Positions 58,596 to 64,000 of a stretch of 64,000 nt of DNA are shown here, in pieces. The notes under the pieces were generated by a model. It was given only the letters and a program-made list of their open reading frames with translations. It had not been told where the DNA came from and did not search any database. Positions within the stretch are counted from its first letter, which is position 1; each line of letters starts with the position of its first letter. This DNA is from Pseudomonas sp. dw_612 (lineage in GTDB: Bacteria; Pseudomonadota; Gammaproteobacteria; Pseudomonadales; Pseudomonadaceae): assembly GCF_018449725.1 (NCBI RefSeq), contig NZ_JAAVVC010000010.1, positions 124,001 to 188,000 on the forward strand. Direction: 5' to 3'. The position numbers and the translations under genes are program-made.

Positions 58596-58673
58596 GGTGG
58601 CTGTGTGCGGGGCGTCCTCGGACGCGCCGGTTTGCTAACTCCCCGGTCTGCTAACCCGCGCACAGCCGCCACC
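58596..58673 (+). ncRNA. Structured leader of the DUF6124-type gene (three-way junction)
   Basis: GGCTGTGTGCGGG (58599-58611) pairs along its full 13 bases, with one G-U, with CCCGCGCACAGCC (58655-58667). Inside are a hairpin GCGTC-CTCG-GACGC (612-616/621-625 of this kilobase) and a second CCGG/CCGG hairpin carrying two copies of TGCTAAC. It ends about 50 bases before the gene start. I believe similar leaders precede related small genes in other pseudomonads, but could not check. Confidence 0.55.
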
Positions 58674-58721
58674 CATTCGTTTAGCAGCGACGAGTGAGCG
58701 GCTCTATTTCAGGAGTTAGTC

Positions 58722-59042
58722 ATGTTCAAAGTAACGCCCAATCCACCTGAATCCGATTCAACAACACCCAGCGACGCCGCCGAGCGCGTCCCCTCATTCG
58801 CCGACATCAAAGCCACCCCACGCACACCCAGTACCCTGTTTGCCGTAAGCCCCGAAGCCACCAGCGAAACCCTGATGGCTTATCTGGTCGAAACCCTGGC
58901 CTCGGTCGACGTGATGGTCCATCACTTGGTGGACCTTCTGGATGGCGGAGCGCGCAACGCCCTGCTGGGCATCTCAAACAGCGTGATGCTGGCCGAAATC
59001 ACCGCGAATCGAGTGCTGGATCAATTAGATCCTCGCGAATAG
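58722..59042 (+). CDS. DUF6124-type small Pseudomonas protein
   Basis: 106 aa beginning MFKVTPNPPESDSTTPSDAAE, the typical opening of this small Pseudomonas-restricted family. A Pro/Thr-rich disordered N-terminal half is followed by a helical part (SETLMAYLVETLASVDVMVHHLVDLLDGGARNALLGISNSVMLAEITANRVLD). AGGAG lies about 8 bases before the ATG. Function unknown. It is divergent from the giant toxin gene and behind a structured leader. The family usually occurs in several copies per genome. Confidence 0.85.
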   Translation: MFKVTPNPPESDSTTPSDAAERVPSFADIKATPRTPSTLFAVSPEATSETLMAYLVETLASVDVMVHHLVDLLDGGARNALLGISNSVMLAEITANRVLDQLDPRE

Positions 59043-59051
59043 AACCGGCCC

Positions 59052-59125
59052 CTTCGCGAGCAAGCCCGCTCCCACAATGGTCCGGCGTGCATAGATCCAA
59101 TGTGGGAGCGGGCTTGCTCGCGAAG
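59052..59125. repeat. REP inverted pair between the DUF6124-type gene and nagE
   Basis: CTTCGCGAGCAAGCCCGCTC with inverse arm, in a convergent gap; likely the 3' hairpin for both. Confidence 0.92.
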
Positions 59126-59148
59126 ACGGACTAACAGGCGCCGAAGAT

Positions 59149-60858
59149 CTAGACCTTGGCACTCACCTCACTACGATTGACCAACGCCTCCAGCGCCTCA
59201 CTCAAACTCGACGCCTTGTCGCCAATCAGCAGATGCCAGACGCCGCCCTCAAGTTGGCTGACACCCTGACAACCCAACGCCTTCAGATCACATTCCGACA
59301 GTGCCTTGCCATCCGCCAGGTGCAGGCGAATCCGGGTCATGGCGATGCAGTCCATTTGCAGCACATTGTCGCCACCGCCCAGCGCGTTCAACCATTGCTG
59401 CGCTTCCGGCACGGCGACAGGTTTCGCGACGTCGACCATGGCGGCGGGAGTGCTGATGACCGCGCGGCCCAAAGAAGGCATCGCCAGTCGAATCTCATCG
59501 GCAATGCTGTCCGCCATCGGCCCGACCACCACCTGCAAACTCCCGCCCTTGCCCGGACGCACCACGGCCATCGCGCCGAGGGCTTTCAGCTCGGCATCGT
59601 TGGCCTTGTTGCGATCGACCATGTCCAGTCGCAAGCGGGTGGTGCACGCACCGACGGTGATCAGGTTGGCCGCTCCGCCCAATGCCTTGATGTAGGCCCC
59701 GGCGCGTTCGTTCTCGGCAAACACAATCTTCTCGGCTGAAGCCACCTCTTCACGCCCCGGCGTCTTGAGGTTGAAGCGGCGAATACAGAAATCAAACACC
59801 CCGTAGTAGATCACCGCATACGCCAGGCCCACCGGCACCACCAGCCAGCCATTGGTGGATTTACCCCAGCCCAGCACCATGTCGATGAAGCCACCGGAGA
59901 AGGTAAAGCCGAGGTGAATGTTCAGCATGTTGGTGACGGCCATCGACAGGCCGGTCAACAAGGCGTGAACCAGATACAACATTGGCGCGAGGAACATGAA
60001 GGCGAATTCAATCGGCTCGGTCACCCCGGTCAAAAACGAGGTCAGCGCCATCGACAGGAAGATCCCGCCCATGACTTTGCGCCGTTCCGGCAAGGCGTTG
60101 CGGTACATCGCCAGGCACGCGGCGGGCAGGCCGAAGATCATCATCGGGAACATGCCGGTCATGAACTGGCCACCCTTCGGATCACCAGCGAAGTAGCGCG
60201 ACAGGTCGCCGGTGACGATGGCGCCGGTGGTCGGGTCGGTGAAGTTGCCGAACACAAACCACGCCATGTTGTTGAGGATATGGTGCAGGCCGGTGACGAT
60301 CAGCAGGCGGTTGAACACGCCGAAGATGAATGCACCGAAGCTGCCGCTCTCCATCATCAACGCGCCGAAGCTGTTGATGCCTTGCTGGATCGGCGGCCAG
60401 ATCAAGCCGAACACCAGGCCCAGGCCCACGGCAGCGAAACCGGTGACGATGGGCACGAAGCGCCGGCCACCGAAGAACGCCAGGTACTCCGGCAGCTTGA
60501 TGTCCTTGAAGCGGTTGTACAGCGCGCCGGCCATCAAGCCACTGACGATCCCGGCGAGCATGCCCATGTTGATGCTCGCATCCAGCACCTTGAGCGTGGA
60601 GATCATTACCAGGTAACCAATGACCCCGGCGAGGCCTGCGGTGCCGTTGTTGTCCTTGGCGAACCCGACCGCGATGCCGATGGCGAAGATCATCGCCAGG
60701 TTGGCGAAGATCACCTGACCGGCGTCATGGATGATCGCGATGTTCAGCAGATCGGTGTCGCCCAGGCGCAGCAACAGGCCGGCGATGGGCAGGATCGCGA
60801 TCGGCAGCATCAGCGCGCGACCGAGGCGCTGCAAGCCTTCGATAAAGTATTGGTACAT
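59149..60858 (-). CDS. nagE: PTS N-acetylglucosamine-specific IIBC component NagE
   Basis: Membrane permease and phosphotransferase for N-acetylglucosamine, 569 aa. IIC domain with about 8-10 helices (residues 1-370; GLHHILNNMAWFVFGNF, FLTGVTEPIEFAFMF). First IIB domain with phosphocysteine Cys405 in VGACTTRLRL. A second IIB-like domain at about 485-560 has MDCIAMTRIRL, where the position equivalent to Cys405 is Ala506 and a Cys stands two residues earlier (504). No IIA domain; this is supplied by NagF. GGGAG precedes the ATG. Last gene of the nag operon seen here. Confidence 0.92.
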   Translation of the reverse strand: MYQYFIEGLQRLGRALMLPIAILPIAGLLLRLGDTDLLNIAIIHDAGQVIFANLAMIFAIGIAVGFAKDNNGTAGLAGVIGYLVMISTLKVLDASINMGMLAGIVSGLMAGALYNRFKDIKLPEYLAFFGGRRFVPIVTGFAAVGLGLVFGLIWPPIQQGINSFGALMMESGSFGAFIFGVFNRLLIVTGLHHILNNMAWFVFGNFTDPTTGAIVTGDLSRYFAGDPKGGQFMTGMFPMMIFGLPAACLAMYRNALPERRKVMGGIFLSMALTSFLTGVTEPIEFAFMFLAPMLYLVHALLTGLSMAVTNMLNIHLGFTFSGGFIDMVLGWGKSTNGWLVVPVGLAYAVIYYGVFDFCIRRFNLKTPGREEVASAEKIVFAENERAGAYIKALGGAANLITVGACTTRLRLDMVDRNKANDAELKALGAMAVVRPGKGGSLQVVVGPMADSIADEIRLAMPSLGRAVISTPAAMVDVAKPVAVPEAQQWLNALGGGDNVLQMDCIAMTRIRLHLADGKALSECDLKALGCQGVSQLEGGVWHLLIGDKASSLSEALEALVNRSEVSAKV

Positions 60859-60901
60859 GGCGTTTCTCCCTGTGCTTTTTTTGTTTTAGAGCTGCTGTTG
60901 T

Positions 60902-63418
60902 TCAGCTCAGAGGCCAATGTTGGTGACAGGCGTGACGCACGGCAGCGGCGCTGCTCAGCTTGAGCAGATCCTGGCTGATACGCCGGCATTCGCTCGCGTC
61001 GAGATGGCGGACGCGGTCCTTGATTTCACCGATCTGCACCGGGCTCACCGACAACTCGCGGACTCCCAGGCCAATCAGTACCGGCGTGGCCAGCGGATCG
61101 GAGGCGAGGGCGCCGCAGACCCCGACCCAACGGTTATGCACCGCCGCGCCGGCGCAGGTCTGCGCGATCAAGCGCAGCAGCGCCGGGTGCAACGCATCGA
61201 CCCGTGAGGCGAGGCCGGCGTGGTCGCGGTCCATGGCCAGGGTGTACTGGGACAAATCGTTGGTGCCGATGGACAGGAAGTCCGCGTGTTCGGCCAGTTG
61301 CTCGGCCAGCAGCGCGGCGGCCGGGACTTCGATCATCACCCCCAGCTCCGGGCGCTGGGTCAGCTCCAGCTCGGTGCACAAGGCATCGAGGCGCTGGCGG
61401 ATGTGCAGCAGCTCATCGACTTCGGTGACCATCGGCAACAGGATGCGGCAGCGCGACAACGGGCTGACGTGCAGCAACGCGCGCAGTTGCTGGTCGAGCA
61501 ATTCCGGGCGTACCTGGGCCAGGCGAATGCCGCGCAGGCCGAGCACCGGGTTGGCCTCGGTCGGCAGTGGGAGGTAGTCGAGTTGCTTGTCGCCGCCGAC
61601 GTCGATGGTGCGGATGATTACCGACTTGTCGCCCATGGCGTCGAGCACGGATTGATAGGCGAGGCGTTGTTCCTGTTCGTCTGGCGCGGCGGTGCGGTCG
61701 ACGAAGAGAAACTCGGTGCGCAACAAACCGACACCGTCGGCGCCATTGGCCAGCGCATCCGCCGCTTCCGTGCTGGAGGCGACATTGGCCGCGACTTCGA
61801 TGTGCAAGCGATCAAGGGTCAACGCCGGGGTGTGCGCCTGCGCCCGTTGTTGCGCGCGGCGTTGCTGGTGATCGAGTTGCGCCTGACGCACCTCGGCCAA
61901 ACGTTCGGCGCTCGGTGTCAATTCGAGGCGACCGCCATCGGCGTCCAGCACCACCGCTTGGCCTTGCTCCTGATCCAGCAGCGTCGAACCCAGCGCCACC
62001 AGGCACGGCAGACCTTTACCGCGCGCGAGAATCGCCACATGGGAGGTCGCACCACCCGCCGCCATGCACAACCCGGCGACACCGTGCTGACTCAGTTGCA
62101 GCAAGTCGGACGGGGTCAGTTCATGGGCGGCGACGATGGCCCCGGCCGGAAGGTCGTAGTGCCAGGTTTCCCCGAGCAGGGCGCGCAGGACCCGTTGCTT
62201 GAGGTCGCGCAGATCGTTGGCGCGTTCGGCCAGCAATGGGCTGCCAAGTTGCTGCAGGACGTCGCACTGCACGTCGATGGATTCACTCCAGGCGTGGGTT
62301 GCGGCGCTGCCCTTGTCGATGGAATGCGCCGCCGCGTCCAGCAACGCCGGGTCTTCGAGCAGCGCGAGGTGCGCGGCGAAGATGGCTTCTTCGTCGGTGT
62401 TTTTGTGCTTTCTGGCCTGGGTCAGGGTGTGATCGATTTCGCTGCGCACCACGCTCAGCGCCGTGTCGAGGGCTTGCAGCTGTTGCTCGGGATCATGGGC
62501 GCCGGCGTCCACCGGCAGACTGATCGCGTTCAATCGAAACAACGGCCCGGCGACCAGACCGGGCGCCGCGCAAACGCCGTTCAACACGCCGGCTTCGGCG
62601 GGGCGATGACGTTGGGCGATCAATGTCGGCGCGGCGGCGTGACTGTCTTCGGCCAATGCGGTGGACAATGCGGTCAATAGCGCTTGCAACGCCGCTTCCG
62701 CATCCGGGCCCTGACTGCTGACCTGCACTTCTTCCTGCTCGCCGACGGCCAGGCTCATGATCCCGATCAAGCTGTCACAGGACGCCGACTTGCCGGCGAA
62801 ATGCAGCTGCGATTTGCTCTTGAAACCTTGCGCCGTTTGTCGAATCAGCGCCGCCGGCCGCGCGTGCAAACCGCCGCGATGAGCGATGCGGATATGCCCG
62901 TGAACTTCGATGCCCGACAACTCGACTTCAGCCTGCACGCCATTGGCCAGTCGCCGCACGATATGCAGCAATGGATCACCGACCTTCACCGATTTCAAGG
63001 TGATCGGCCGTGCCTGGAAATCCTGGCTGTTGGTCAGGATCATCAGGCTGACCAGGCTTTTGCACTGCTGCGCGACCTTGTCCAGGTCATAGCGCAGCAG
63101 CGGTTGGCCATTGGCGACGCGTGCGCCTTCCTTGACCAGCATCGAAAAGCCTTCGCCCTGCAACTCGACGGTGTCGAGGCCCAGGTGCAGCAGCAATTCG
63201 GCACCATTGTCGGCGCGCAAGGTCACCGCGTGGCCGGTGCGGGCGACGTGTACCACCACCCCGGCGCAAGGAGCGTGGAGGGTGTCGTTCAGCGGATCGA
63301 TGGCGATCCCGTCACCCATGGCGCCACTGGCGAACACCGGGTCCGGGACTTTGGCGAGCGTGAGCACCGGGCCGCTGAGCGGGGCGCTGAGGGTCAGCTC
63401 TTTATTATTGTTGTGCAT
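60902..63418 (-). CDS. nagF: Fused PTS EIIA-HPr-enzyme I protein (NagF-like)
   Basis: 838-aa multidomain phosphotransferase. EIIA (about 5-150, active His78 in LLLHLGLD), HPr (about 170-255, His185 in HRGGLHARPAALI), enzyme I (about 285-838, His460 in GGATSHVAILARG; PEP-binding VGLLRTEFLFVDR and MIEVPAAALLA). It carries phosphate from PEP to NagE. I start at ATG 63418 (MHNNNKELTL), since the 13 upstream in-frame residues have no EIIA homology. 43 bases before nagE. Confidence 0.93.
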   Translation of the reverse strand: MHNNNKELTLSAPLSGPVLTLAKVPDPVFASGAMGDGIAIDPLNDTLHAPCAGVVVHVARTGHAVTLRADNGAELLLHLGLDTVELQGEGFSMLVKEGARVANGQPLLRYDLDKVAQQCKSLVSLMILTNSQDFQARPITLKSVKVGDPLLHIVRRLANGVQAEVELSGIEVHGHIRIAHRGGLHARPAALIRQTAQGFKSKSQLHFAGKSASCDSLIGIMSLAVGEQEEVQVSSQGPDAEAALQALLTALSTALAEDSHAAAPTLIAQRHRPAEAGVLNGVCAAPGLVAGPLFRLNAISLPVDAGAHDPEQQLQALDTALSVVRSEIDHTLTQARKHKNTDEEAIFAAHLALLEDPALLDAAAHSIDKGSAATHAWSESIDVQCDVLQQLGSPLLAERANDLRDLKQRVLRALLGETWHYDLPAGAIVAAHELTPSDLLQLSQHGVAGLCMAAGGATSHVAILARGKGLPCLVALGSTLLDQEQGQAVVLDADGGRLELTPSAERLAEVRQAQLDHQQRRAQQRAQAHTPALTLDRLHIEVAANVASSTEAADALANGADGVGLLRTEFLFVDRTAAPDEQEQRLAYQSVLDAMGDKSVIIRTIDVGGDKQLDYLPLPTEANPVLGLRGIRLAQVRPELLDQQLRALLHVSPLSRCRILLPMVTEVDELLHIRQRLDALCTELELTQRPELGVMIEVPAAALLAEQLAEHADFLSIGTNDLSQYTLAMDRDHAGLASRVDALHPALLRLIAQTCAGAAVHNRWVGVCGALASDPLATPVLIGLGVRELSVSPVQIGEIKDRVRHLDASECRRISQDLLKLSSAAAVRHACHQHWPLS

Positions 63419-63465
63419 GGCTCGGTACTCATCAGTAAACAATTCGGTTCGGATCACTCGTTCCC

Positions 63466-63576
63466 CGTAGGAGCTGCGTAGGAGCTGCCGAGTGAAACGA
63501 GGCTGCGATCTTTTGATCTTGCCTTTAAAAACAAAATCAAAAGATCGCAGCCTCGTTTCACTCGTCAGCTCCTACG
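63466..63576. repeat. Palindromic repeat pair between the SIS gene and nagF
   Basis: CGTAGGAGCTGCGTAGGAGC (partially duplicated left end) ...GATC with the inverse arm TTTCACTCGTCAGCTCCTAC, in the nag operon spacer. Confidence 0.87.
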
Positions 63577-63608
63577 GTTATTCAGGCGCCACCAAAGAGG
63601 TAGTCGAC

Positions 63609-64000
63609 TCAGTGGGTGCGCGTCACTTTGCTCAGGTGCCGTGGCTGATCCGGGTCCATGCCTCGGGCGACGGCTAGACCGGCGGCCATCACGTAGAAAC
63701 TCTGGATCGCCAGGATCGGGTCGAGGGCCGGGTGTTCGGCGCGGGTCAGGGTCAGGTCGCGTTCGCTGACGTCATCCGGCGCGGCCAGCAATACCCGGGC
63801 GCCGCGTTGGCGCATGTCGGCGGCCAGGCTGAGCAAACCGGCCTGCTCGGCGCCGCGCGGGGCAAACACCAGCAGCGGGTATTGCTCGCCGATCAACGCC
63901 ATCGGGCCGTGGCGGACTTCGGCGCTGCTGAAGGCTTCGGCCTGGATCGCCGAGGTTTCCTTGAACTTCAGCGCGGCTTCCTGGGCGATGGCAAAACCGG
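63609..64000 (-). CDS. SIS-domain aminosugar isomerase/deaminase, GlmS-like (C-terminal part)
   Basis: Only the last ~130 codons are in the window. SIS-domain features of the GlmS/AgaS type: EAALKFKETSAIQAEAFSSAEVRHGPMALIGE, then YPLLVFAPRG, ending PRHLSKVTRTH. The DxPRxLxKVT(x)T ending is typical of GlmS-like isomerases. Upstream of nagF on the same strand, so it most likely acts as the glucosamine-6-phosphate deaminase (NagB-II) of the N-acetylglucosamine operon. Confidence 0.9.
   Translation of the reverse strand, partial: GFAIAQEAALKFKETSAIQAEAFSSAEVRHGPMALIGEQYPLLVFAPRGAEQAGLLSLAADMRQRGARVLLAAPDDVSERDLTLTRAEHPALDPILAIQSFYVMAAGLAVARGMDPDQPRHLSKVTRTH

Overview
The window is chromosomal DNA from a Pseudomonas of the fluorescens type. 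The evidence is the gene content and order (alginate operon algD-alg8-alg44-algK-algE, dauBAR, aapJQMP, hupN-yejK-rlmF-valS-holC-pepA, lptFG, mltF-purL-nagEF), GC-rich codon usage, and many copies of the extragenic palindromes typical of this group (cores GTGGGAGCGGGCTTGCTCGC and GTAGGAGCTGCCGAAGGCTG). I saw no rRNA, tRNA, CRISPR array, insertion sequence or prophage.

Layout. 1-6300 (minus): start of the alginate polymerisation and export operon, with a long AT-rich upstream region (6301-7104). 7105-11050: peroxide-stress protein YaaA, a periplasmic polysaccharide deacetylase and a PIN-PhoH ATPase. 11286-12454: moaCDE for molybdopterin synthesis. 12748-16570: a solute-binding protein gene facing the dauBAR D/L-arginine racemisation operon. 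16697-18925: RNA helicase RhlB and a carboxylesterase. 19394-23555: aapJQMP general amino-acid ABC transporter behind a sigma-54-type promoter. 23620-24416: mqsRA toxin-antitoxin pair. 24583-28481: a GntR regulator with an MFS transporter, an NTF2-like protein, a GIY-YIG protein and an extended glutathione transferase. 28626-31983: membrane glutaredoxin, YejK, HU protein HupN and RlmF. 32241-37646 (minus): valS, a small hypothetical gene, holC, pepA. 37955-40127: lptFG. 40299-46373: lepA-lepB-rnc-era-recO-pdxJ. 46458-52406: mltF, purL and a YqfO-like protein. 52500-59042: a 1,915-residue dermonecrotic-toxin-like protein and a small DUF6124-type gene behind a structured leader. 59149-64000 (minus): nagE, nagF and the 3' end of a SIS-domain gene for N-acetylglucosamine uptake and use.

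Most of the window is conserved core genome. The accessory parts are the AT-rich stretch upstream of algD, the mqsRA/GntR block, and above all 52.5-59.0 kb. There a giant putative toxin carries two tandem Tiki/ChaN-like domains, of which only the second keeps both GxxH motifs. Other points of interest are a shared operator-like motif at the two promoters of the dau locus, a perfect 23-bp palindrome at the mqsRA promoter, a palindromic repeat pair that has become the 5' end of algK, a possible remnant of a small gene between lepB and rnc, and a conserved-looking three-way-junction leader RNA upstream of the DUF6124 gene.
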